Source: a virus
DNA length: 64,000 bases
IMG/VR virus record: IMGVR_UViG_3300017971_002536
Coordinates: 1 to 64,000 of that record
Reading direction: 5' to 3' (one strand)
Shown in pieces: positions 27,884 through 35,163 of this stretch. The stretch's first letter is position 1, and every line of letters begins with the position of its first letter. A program made the position numbers and the translations under genes. The notes beneath the pieces were generated by a model, which saw nothing but the letters and a program-made list of their open reading frames with translations, had not been told where the DNA came from and did not search any database.

Positions 27884-28309
27884 TTAATTTACGATTTTTA
27901 CCACTTTTCCTAACTTTTTCGCCTTTGTGTATGTATCGTTCGTTCCCCTACTTTGTGTTATATCCCAACCAGTAGGAAGAAAACATATCACGGCGTCACT
28001 ATATTCCGCTATTTGTGTGTTTCGTTGATTGTAATAATAAACTCGATATTCTTTTCCATAATGGTATGCTTCCATTATACAATGAGAATTCCACGGATAG
28101 TGGGCGGGAGGAAATTCGACATACTCTACTCCAAGTTCAAGGGCATATTTTTTCGCCATTCCATCGGCGCCTTTCTTTTGTCCACCGGAAACGATTTCAA
28201 TGTTTTCCTTACCTAAATTTTTTATTGAATCATGAATAAGTTTACGAATCTTACTCCCAGCAACAAACTCTCTACTTCCAACAATACCAATTCTAAAACG
28301 TCTTGACAT
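27884..28309 (-). CDS. SLOG-fold protein (DUF2493/YpsA-related)
   Basis: 141 residues. GIVGSREF at the N-terminus, IVSGGQKKGADGMAKKYA in the middle and RNTQIAEYSDAVICF followed by SRGTNDTYTKAKKLG are the nucleotide-binding elements of the SLOG superfamily (Rossmann-like, related to LOG and DprA). SLOG proteins bind nucleotides or NAD-derived ligands and occur in phages and conflict systems. It lies in a cluster with Nudix and macro-domain genes. Confidence 0.82.
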   Translation of the reverse strand: MSRRFRIGIVGSREFVAGSKIRKLIHDSIKNLGKENIEIVSGGQKKGADGMAKKYALELGVEYVEFPPAHYPWNSHCIMEAYHYGKEYRVYYYNQRNTQIAEYSDAVICFLPTGWDITQSRGTNDTYTKAKKLGKVVKIVN

Positions 28310-28311
28310 TA

Positions 28312-28731
28312 TTATTTTCCCTTATTTTTGTCATATAAAATTCTACGACTTTTAGGATGTGTCTCAATATAATTGTATACTTGATAAAAATAATGAATAC
28401 CTAATAACATTTGTGATTTCTGATCTAACGGATAAACGTGTGAATACCTATTGATACATACCATACTTTCATTTACTTTGTCACTTATAATATCAAACCA
28501 AGCAAAATGGGCATCAGGTAACCTATTTGTTACATAACATTTTAAAGATTTACCAAAAATTTCATCAAATCGTTTGGTAAAATCATCTATACTTTTAGCA
28601 TCAATCCCATTATGCCAGAAATATATTTTTTTGATGGGCGATTTATTGTGTGTCATACGTAATGATACTAAAATATCCTCAATAAGTTCCCCATTTATTA
28701 TATCATCTAAATTAAATCTTAACTCATTCAT
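28312..28731 (-). CDS. protein of unknown function
   Basis: 139 residues with several His and Trp/Tyr residues (IYFWHNGID, LPDAHFAWFD) but no recognised motif. It starts two bases from the next gene and lies between the SLOG protein and the Cas4-like nuclease. Confidence 0.55.
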   Translation of the reverse strand: MNELRFNLDDIINGELIEDILVSLRMTHNKSPIKKIYFWHNGIDAKSIDDFTKRFDEIFGKSLKCYVTNRLPDAHFAWFDIISDKVNESMVCINRYSHVYPLDQKSQMLLGIHYFYQVYNYIETHPKSRRILYDKNKGK

Positions 28732-28741
28732 TTATATTCCC

Positions 28742-29743
28742 CTAATTTTTTCTATCACAATACTCTGGCTTATCCTTGAAATCACACCAACGACAATTCG
28801 ACTGTGTCGCGATCTTTGGGTAAAATTGTTCTAAATTATAATTACCCTTTTCATCAAAACAAGTCTCTACAAACGCATCAAACTTCATCATAACCTTGTT
28901 TATCGTCGGCTTACCGGATGGCGGAATAAATTTTAAAATACGTTTTTGTGGATAAGGTATGTCCTCACTTAATTTTCGTTTCAATATGATAAACTCAACA
29001 TCTATTTTTTTAACGTCCATATTCAATTTGTCCGCATAAAAGTTTTTATAGATAACTAATTGTGACGTTGTATTCTCGTCATTCTTTTTATATGACGCCC
29101 AACCTCTTGTAGAAGTTTTCAAGTCAATTATTCTCAGTTTCCCTGTTTCCTTGTTTCTTACTAAAACATCTATAAAACCAATAAAATATAAATTCTCTTT
29201 CAACTCTTTATTCAACTCGTATTCAATACCAACCAATTCTTCAGTTTTATAGTTAAAAAATGTAGTTCTATTTTTCTTGAACCAATCATTTATTTTTACG
29301 CCGTCATAGTAAAATTCCATCATTGTCTCTTTGGAAATGTGACCCTCAAGTACCTCTTGGGCTTTGAACTTCGCAATATATTCCATGTTCTCTTGAACTA
29401 TAAGTTTCTTACCATCAATTTCTACTTCTATTGACTTATCTTCAAGATTGTTCATGATCTCCAAACCCTCTTTTGTGTATTTGTCTAAATGGGCTCGATA
29501 TTCCTTTCCCATTTCGTCACGCAGAATCTCATTTAAATCAAGTTGATCCGCATACTTAGGCCCGTTGGCGAAGAACGCCGTTAGATAAGATTGTAATGTG
29601 AAATGCATCGCTGATCCAAATATAAGATGTATCGATGGCTCGTCACCACGTATCTTATCTATGTAACTTAATTTCCAACGCCAAGGGCATTGATTCCACA
29701 AAGAAAACTGGGAATAACTGACTCGTAACTTCTTTTTTGTCAT
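28742..29743 (-). CDS. PD-(D/E)XK nuclease of RecB/Cas4 type with iron-sulfur cysteines
   Basis: 333 residues. GFIDVLVR followed by LRIIDLKTST is the D...(D/E)xK nuclease core. Cys19 (NQCPWRWKL) plus Cys317-X2-Cys320-X8-Cys329 at the C-terminus give the four-cysteine pattern that holds a 4Fe-4S cluster in AddB and Cas4. Such proteins are single-strand exonucleases acting in recombination or end processing. Its place beside replication genes suggests a DNA repair or recombination role. Confidence 0.85.
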   Translation of the reverse strand: MTKKKLRVSYSQFSLWNQCPWRWKLSYIDKIRGDEPSIHLIFGSAMHFTLQSYLTAFFANGPKYADQLDLNEILRDEMGKEYRAHLDKYTKEGLEIMNNLEDKSIEVEIDGKKLIVQENMEYIAKFKAQEVLEGHISKETMMEFYYDGVKINDWFKKNRTTFFNYKTEELVGIEYELNKELKENLYFIGFIDVLVRNKETGKLRIIDLKTSTRGWASYKKNDENTTSQLVIYKNFYADKLNMDVKKIDVEFIILKRKLSEDIPYPQKRILKFIPPSGKPTINKVMMKFDAFVETCFDEKGNYNLEQFYPKIATQSNCRWCDFKDKPEYCDRKN

Positions 29744-29746
29744 ATT

Positions 29747-30385
29747 TTATCCTACTATTTCGTCTACTAATCCAAACTCTAAACATTTTTCCGCATCAAA
29801 ATACAAATCATGTTTAAGTAGTTCTTCTAATTTTTCTTCCGTAAGTTTTGTGTGTTCAAGATATACTCTTTTAAGAGCACTCATAAGATTTTCGTTGTTC
29901 TCTTGTTGATCTTTCATTTGTTCATGGGTAAAAGTTCCCCAATAATCAGTTCTAAGTTGATGAATCAACATAAAAGCGTTTCGTTGAATGAAACGTTTCT
30001 TACCTGCAAGAATAAGAAGTGTAGCAGCAGAAGCAGCAACACCGTCAACATATGTATAAATGGGAATGTCTAATGTTCTAATGTGATCATATGCTGAAAA
30101 TCCTGCGTGAGCATATCCACCATATGATTGTATATGTAAATGTAACGTCGGAATCTCAGATAAGTTCCATACTTGTCTACGTGTAATCAACTCGTCCTCA
30201 AGATTCTTCAAGTTCTTTGTCAGAGCTAACGTCTTTTCCCTATCAATATCAGCATAGTAATACATTTGATTGTTTATGATTTCCACAAAACCTGGCTCTT
30301 TGTATTCTACAAATTGTGGCTCTTGATCCATTTCAGGTGGTGGCACGCTTCCCTCTTGTAATTTCCAATTATTTTTCGTAATCAT
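29747..30385 (-). CDS. clpP: ClpP-like serine protease
   Basis: 212 residues. The catalytic triad is readable: Ser119 in GVAASAATLL, His142 in FMLIHQ and Asp193 in KHDLYFDAEKC, with the SYGGYAHAG loop near residue 90 forming the oxyanion region. This is the ClpP/crotonase fold peptidase that works as a barrel with a ClpX-type unfoldase; no unfoldase gene is seen here, so it may act with the host's. Phage ClpP-like enzymes are reported in marine T4-like phages. Confidence 0.9.
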   Translation of the reverse strand: MITKNNWKLQEGSVPPPEMDQEPQFVEYKEPGFVEIINNQMYYYADIDREKTLALTKNLKNLEDELITRRQVWNLSEIPTLHLHIQSYGGYAHAGFSAYDHIRTLDIPIYTYVDGVAASAATLLILAGKKRFIQRNAFMLIHQLRTDYWGTFTHEQMKDQQENNENLMSALKRVYLEHTKLTEEKLEELLKHDLYFDAEKCLEFGLVDEIVG

Positions 30386-30396
30386 TTTGTATCTCC

Positions 30397-31827
30397 TTAT
30401 TCTAAATCAAAGAACTTGTTTGGTTCTTCTTTGTTTGTTATTGTTTTGTTTGGTACAAACGGACGAATAGATGTTTTCACGTCCTTACATAGTTCCTCAT
30501 ATTTCTTCGTGTCGCCATGAATGAAATACTTTGTGTACTTCGAATTTGGATCATCCTTGACCCCTTGTTGTATCAACCAACGACGGGCAAATTGATATGA
30601 AGAATTTTCACTCATAACTTGTGATGTCTGATCTAATATTTCCCTCTTTTCGCCTATACCATTGAGAATATAATAAATCCACTCACGACCATATTTTGAA
30701 TCTTGAATCTTCTTGGATAAAACCTCTTTCATCGCTCGATGTAAATTCTCTCTGAAAGTCCTTTCAAAATCTTTCAATTTCCAATCAAATGTTTTAGGTA
30801 ATTTCTTTAGTTTCTCTAAAAACTCGTCTTTTGTCTTAAAAAAGAATGGATAATCCTCTCCCAATATTCTCTCTAAAGTGGGATGACGGTAAACTAAGAC
30901 AGGTTTACCAAGATTAACTCCATCTTGTGCTGATAAGTTCCATGTTGCATAACCATTTACAAAACACATAGATGCTTCACTATTCTCTAATAAATATCTA
31001 TATTGTGTAAATTTCAAATTTTTGGCGACAAATTCCTTGTCAGCAGTTACATCTGTACACCAAACAATGTATTCTCCACTATCTACAAGTTCCTTTGTGT
31101 AATCCATCATCATATTGATTCCAGTTGACTTGTTCCAACGATGATTGAATACCAAAATCTTTTTGTCAGGAAGTTGAATAGGCTCAGCTTTCGGAAAATC
31201 CCCAGCAGCCAGAGGCATCAACTCCATCTTGTCTTTCAAATTTTTAAGATTTAAATCAACCGTCTTTCCCTTCTTGAAGTTCCTTTCAAAATAATCAGGA
31301 GCTTCGGGTATGTGAAAGAATGCTTTATCCGCCATATTGATTCCCTCAAGTTGTCTCATAAATCCATGTGGAACCTGAGTTGAGCCTCTCGATTGTGGAT
31401 TGTCTACCCAATGAAAGAATAAAAATCGATTCACTAATTCACCATATCGTTTTTCACTCAATCCTATCAATATGTTATACATTAATTCAGGTTGATGATT
31501 AAATACAAAATCAAAATCAGTCAACTTCATATCGATATTCTTACGAAAACCCATTGAATCAAAATGTGACCTATTTACAACGGCGTTTCTCGTATAATTC
31601 AATGGAATATATGAAACATTCTTTCTCTTATCAAATCCTACTAACTTGTTTTTCAGGGGAACTGTTACATAATGGTGACACATCGGTAAGTAATTGATTG
31701 TCATATTCAATACTTTATAGTTTGAATCACTTTCATGTAGAAATGTTCCAGCTTTATCCGTTCTAACAGGAGCATTATAATGTAATATCCTGAGACCGTA
31801 TAACGGATGATCTATATATTCGTTCAT
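30397..31827 (-). CDS. GT-B glycosyltransferase-like protein with C-terminal NKFFDLE tail
   Basis: 476 residues, paralogous to the protein at 38642-40147: shared motifs include CHHYV.VP, FFHWVD.P, LPDKKIL.FNHRWN, TWNLS.QDG and YPF.FKTKDEFL in the same order. The C-domain layout fits GT-B. The last residues, NKFFDLE (470-476), match the end of the phage DNA polymerase (NKFFEL), suggesting binding to the sliding clamp. This is a candidate DNA glycosyltransferase, an inference from the tail and the neighbourhood. Confidence 0.7.
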   Translation of the reverse strand: MNEYIDHPLYGLRILHYNAPVRTDKAGTFLHESDSNYKVLNMTINYLPMCHHYVTVPLKNKLVGFDKRKNVSYIPLNYTRNAVVNRSHFDSMGFRKNIDMKLTDFDFVFNHQPELMYNILIGLSEKRYGELVNRFLFFHWVDNPQSRGSTQVPHGFMRQLEGINMADKAFFHIPEAPDYFERNFKKGKTVDLNLKNLKDKMELMPLAAGDFPKAEPIQLPDKKILVFNHRWNKSTGINMMMDYTKELVDSGEYIVWCTDVTADKEFVAKNLKFTQYRYLLENSEASMCFVNGYATWNLSAQDGVNLGKPVLVYRHPTLERILGEDYPFFFKTKDEFLEKLKKLPKTFDWKLKDFERTFRENLHRAMKEVLSKKIQDSKYGREWIYYILNGIGEKREILDQTSQVMSENSSYQFARRWLIQQGVKDDPNSKYTKYFIHGDTKKYEELCKDVKTSIRPFVPNKTITNKEEPNKFFDLE

Positions 31828-31875
31828 AAATAATCCTTTGATTAAAAGATTTAGATGTGTAACCTTTGATAATTT

Positions 31876-32124
31876 TTAATATGTTAATTCTTCAACTACT
31901 ATTTTGTGTGGCTTTTTCTTGACGTATTTTTCTATCATTTCTTTCGCTTGTTCTTTTGTTCCGAATTCACGAACTACTTGCGAATCATAATCCCACACTT
32001 TCCAGTAACGCCATTTCCAATTTCCTAACCAATTCTTTTTCCATTCTTGAATATAGTATATAACTTTTTCATTAATTTCATGATCATAATAAATTTCTTC
32101 AATTATACGAAACCTTTTTTCCAT
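31876..32124 (-). CDS. small aromatic-rich protein of unknown function
   Basis: 82 residues with an unusual density of Trp and Tyr (IYYIQEWKKNWLGNWKWRYW) and a basic C-terminus. No recognised family. It is two bases from the upstream DUF1599-like gene. The 48-base gap downstream holds a repeated ATCAAAGG (copies about 20 bases apart), the second serving as ribosome site for the next gene. Confidence 0.55.
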   Translation of the reverse strand: MEKRFRIIEEIYYDHEINEKVIYYIQEWKKNWLGNWKWRYWKVWDYDSQVVREFGTKEQAKEMIEKYVKKKPHKIVVEELTY

Positions 32125-32125
32125 T

Positions 32126-32578
32126 TTATTTTCCCCACTTTTTTTCTTTCACTAATCGACAAATTTTACCATAAACAGATAAATCTTGCCAAGCATCTTC
32201 AACAGATTCATTAGCAGCATGGAGTGAATCACGAACAAGAATAATGTTGAATAAACGTTGAATTTTGTCGTTCATTCGAAACCAGAGTCCTTTCAAACTA
32301 ATCATAATTTCTTTATCGTCTTTTAGTTGTGTTCCAACAGCAATATTTCCAGGACCATAATCATATTGTTTACGACAAAATGTAACAAATTCTTCTATCA
32401 TATATTCTTTAAATCTGCCAACCGTTTCCGGATACATTTCAGTTAATTTATTTATAATATCAATAGTTTCAACATCTACTTCTTGTAACAATTTTAATTC
32501 AAACACTACTTTTTCATTTGTAACTTGTGTAGCAGCAAAACCTACATTCCCCTCTTTTTCTTCTTTCTTTTTCGCCAT
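32126..32578 (-). CDS. DUF1599/Nmad1-like protein
   Basis: 150 residues. YDYGPGNIAVGT, then LKGLWFRMNDKIQRLFN and ESVEDAWQDLSVYG match the 'nucleotide modification associated domain 1' (DUF1599), found in phages and often linked with unusual DNA bases. Its biochemical activity is not established. It lies directly beside the clamp loader genes, consistent with a role near replicating DNA. Confidence 0.72.
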   Translation of the reverse strand: MAKKKEEKEGNVGFAATQVTNEKVVFELKLLQEVDVETIDIINKLTEMYPETVGRFKEYMIEEFVTFCRKQYDYGPGNIAVGTQLKDDKEIMISLKGLWFRMNDKIQRLFNIILVRDSLHAANESVEDAWQDLSVYGKICRLVKEKKWGK

Positions 32579-32588
32579 AACATTTCTC

Positions 32589-33134
32589 CTATTTCAACAA
32601 TATTTTAATTTCTTCATCAGTATTACCATACATTCTACAAATTTCAACTAATCTCTCAGTCCACTCAGGTTTTGATAAAAAGATTGTTATGTAGTTTATC
32701 GCCTCTCGTTGAGGCACTTCATAATATAAACTAATCAACTCAATCAATTCTTTATTATACTTCTTTTCCTTTTTCCCCTTTACCCACTTGAGAAATGTCC
32801 TACCCTTTGGAATAAAGTTGGCATATACCTTGTAAAGAGCCTCACTCGTCATATCAAAACTATATTGTTGTACAATGTTAGTAATAAATAACCATTCAGG
32901 ATTCATCGACAAATAACGATTTATCATATAAGTTGAAAAGGTTTTTTTGTCCACTTCCGTCATATTGTCAAAATACTTTGGATCATAAGGCTCTAAATAA
33001 ATAGCCTTTAAATGATCAAATAAACCCTTTCCCTTTATCTTCTCTTTCTTCTTTGGTTTTATGAGAATTTCTTCCTTTTCAGGTTCCTCAAAATAACCCT
33101 CAGATTCAAAAAATTTGTTCGATAATTTACTCAA
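32589..33134 (-). CDS. 62: clamp loader small subunit, gp62-like
   Basis: 181 residues, close to T4 gp62 (187). The gene order 45-44-(zinc ribbon)-62 and the body (FDHLKAIYLEPYD, STYMINRYLSMNPEW, YEVPQREAINY) fit gp62, the divergent subunit that with gp44 loads the sliding clamp. It is not an ATPase. The N-terminus carries LSNKFFES, resembling the KFF clamp tail seen elsewhere in this phage. Confidence 0.75.
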   Translation of the reverse strand: MSKLSNKFFESEGYFEEPEKEEILIKPKKKEKIKGKGLFDHLKAIYLEPYDPKYFDNMTEVDKKTFSTYMINRYLSMNPEWLFITNIVQQYSFDMTSEALYKVYANFIPKGRTFLKWVKGKKEKKYNKELIELISLYYEVPQREAINYITIFLSKPEWTERLVEICRMYGNTDEEIKILLK

Positions 33135-33447
33135 CGGTTTCTTCCTTACCTAAATCGCCATCTTCAACATCTTCTTTTGGTACAGCTTTTCCACCAAATT
33201 CATCAGGTATATAACCACAATTCGTACAAGAAAGAACTTGCATCGGAGCAAACATTTCTTTCCCGCTCGTATTTACCGGATTCACTGCACTAATTCTTTT
33301 TACCACTACTAAATTTTGAAACAAATGATGTCCACATTCACTACATACAAATGTTTCTAATGTAGAAGCATCAATGTTTAATTGTTGTGGTTGACCCATT
33401 TGTTGACCGGGATTTGGCCCACCGGCGGCTCCTGGAGTGTATTCCAT
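33127..33447 (-). CDS. zinc-ribbon protein between clamp loader genes
   Basis: 106 residues. CSECGH and CTNCGY, about 37 residues apart, form a four-cysteine ribbon between a Gly/Pro/Gln-rich N-terminus and an acidic C-terminus. Function unknown; its fixed place between gp44 and gp62 genes suggests a replication or transcription accessory role. Confidence 0.65.
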   Translation of the reverse strand: MEYTPGAAGGPNPGQQMGQPQQLNIDASTLETFVCSECGHHLFQNLVVVKRISAVNPVNTSGKEMFAPMQVLSCTNCGYIPDEFGGKAVPKEDVEDGDLGKEETVE

Positions 33448-33460
33448 AATAATTCTCCTT

Positions 33461-34393
33461 TTAAGATTGATCTTTTATGTTTATTAACTTTATCATCATA
33501 TCCATGAAATTTATTTCCTTGTCAACTACAAATGGATCACTCTTTACTCCATCTGCAATCGTCAATAAAGAATTCGCCACATTTGTTGGCGCATATTCGT
33601 CAATGTGATCATATAAAAATCGATAAACGTCCGAAAACTCATTTACGTGATTGTCGTTAACTAATTGTCGTATATTAGTAAATACTGCCCGTTTATCTTT
33701 TTCCTTTAATATCTCTAATAACTTTAATCGAAAATCCGATTCAATAATCTTGTGTCGATCTACTGCTAACTTTCCATCTATTGAATTTAATTGTGCGGAA
33801 TTGATAAGTTGACGTATATCAGGATAAGTAGATTCAACTAATACCTTTACATCCTTTGGATCATATTCAACTTTTTCTTCGCCCAAAATCTCGGCGACCC
33901 GGATCGCTACGTCCGCCCGTGACGGTGGGATAATCTCAAATATCTGACATCGAGACTGTATCGGAGCAATAATCTTCTCGTGATAATTACACGTCAATAT
34001 AAATCTCGTTGTCTTACTAAACTGTTCCATAACATTACGCAGGTTCGCTTGAGCATTAGGTGTCATATAATCAAACTCGTCCAATATAACTAACTTTAAA
34101 GGTTTAAATGACACACTACCAGCAAAAGGTTTTATCTTCACTCGTACTACATCTACTCCAGTTTCATCGGACGCATTGATGTAAATCGTATCACTATCAG
34201 TATTCTCAGCAATTACCTTAGCTAATGTTGTTTTACCTGTTCCTGCCTTTCCATAAAATAAAAGATGTGGCGGATCATTCTCTTTAATGTATTGTGTTAC
34301 CTTTTGTCTTACATGATCATTACCAACATAATTTTCTAATTTATGTGGGCGGTATTTCTCCGCCCATAACGTGTTTTCTTTCTTTTTCGCCAT
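33461..34393 (-). CDS. 44: sliding clamp loader ATPase, gp44-like
   Basis: 310 residues (T4 gp44 is 319). FYGKAGTGKTTLAK around residue 49 is Walker A, KLVILDEFDYM is Walker B of the AAA+ clamp loader type (DEFD in place of DExD), and SRCQIFEIIP carries the SRC arginine finger. With gp62 it opens the gp45 ring on primed DNA at the cost of ATP. It is followed upstream by gp45 and gp43, as in T4-like phages. Confidence 0.95.
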   Translation of the reverse strand: MAKKKENTLWAEKYRPHKLENYVGNDHVRQKVTQYIKENDPPHLLFYGKAGTGKTTLAKVIAENTDSDTIYINASDETGVDVVRVKIKPFAGSVSFKPLKLVILDEFDYMTPNAQANLRNVMEQFSKTTRFILTCNYHEKIIAPIQSRCQIFEIIPPSRADVAIRVAEILGEEKVEYDPKDVKVLVESTYPDIRQLINSAQLNSIDGKLAVDRHKIIESDFRLKLLEILKEKDKRAVFTNIRQLVNDNHVNEFSDVYRFLYDHIDEYAPTNVANSLLTIADGVKSDPFVVDKEINFMDMMIKLINIKDQS

Positions 34394-34405
34394 ATGAGAC
34401 TCCTA

Positions 34406-35149
34406 TTAAGCGTCAGTTTCTGCTTCTACAAGATAATAATTTGCGGTGTAATCTCCATCCTCAATATGAATATACGCAAGTCCTTCATTACTTACTTGCA
34501 ATGTAGCGAGTTTAGCTCCCTTGTTCGCGGTAAGAATGTTTTTGAAGTACTCAGCATTAAAAGATATAGGCCTATCCATTGTAGTATCAGAAACACCCTC
34601 AATACCCATCGTAATTCTATTGGTATTTACTTGAGAATAACCTAATACAACTTTATGTGTTCCATCTTTATCTTTCAACATTGTAAAGATTTTTGTTTCA
34701 GATAACGCACCTTTAGCACGAATATATGTATCAACAAAATCTTTTGTCAAATTAAATGACCAATGAAACTCAGGAGTTTGTTTCAATCCTTTTGAACGTT
34801 GAACAACAGACAAATCAGATAACATATAAGTTACATCATTACTATTATCTACTAAATCAATCGAAACATATTTTGTTTCATCGTCCGCTTCAACTTTATT
34901 GAGATTTAAATTTATATCATCACTCAATACAGATAACATTCGAACTAATTGACTTGTAGTAAGAACACCGAGTTCAACTCCATCTTCAAAACCTACAAAA
35001 TTGTCCATTTTTACATCACCAATCATTGATTTGTCGCCAGTAATAAAACGAGTTAACAATGATCCTTCGGCAGTTTCCCATACGGTGGCTTCAATTTCTC
35101 CACCTAAATGATAACGACCAACAAAATCTAACAATCTTTCTTTTTCCAT
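34406..35149 (-). CDS. 45: sliding clamp, gp45-like
   Basis: 247 residues (T4 gp45 is 228). No catalytic motif is expected; identity follows from length, acidic beta-rich sequence (FNAEYFKNIL, YIHIEDGDYTANYYLVE at the end) and position between gp44 and the DNA polymerase. It forms the trimeric ring that tethers polymerase to DNA and, in T4, also activates late transcription. Proteins ending in NKFF in this window are candidate partners. Confidence 0.88.
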   Translation of the reverse strand: MEKERLLDFVGRYHLGGEIEATVWETAEGSLLTRFITGDKSMIGDVKMDNFVGFEDGVELGVLTTSQLVRMLSVLSDDINLNLNKVEADDETKYVSIDLVDNSNDVTYMLSDLSVVQRSKGLKQTPEFHWSFNLTKDFVDTYIRAKGALSETKIFTMLKDKDGTHKVVLGYSQVNTNRITMGIEGVSDTTMDRPISFNAEYFKNILTANKGAKLATLQVSNEGLAYIHIEDGDYTANYYLVEAETDA

Positions 35150-35163
35150 AACTTTCTCCTTGT

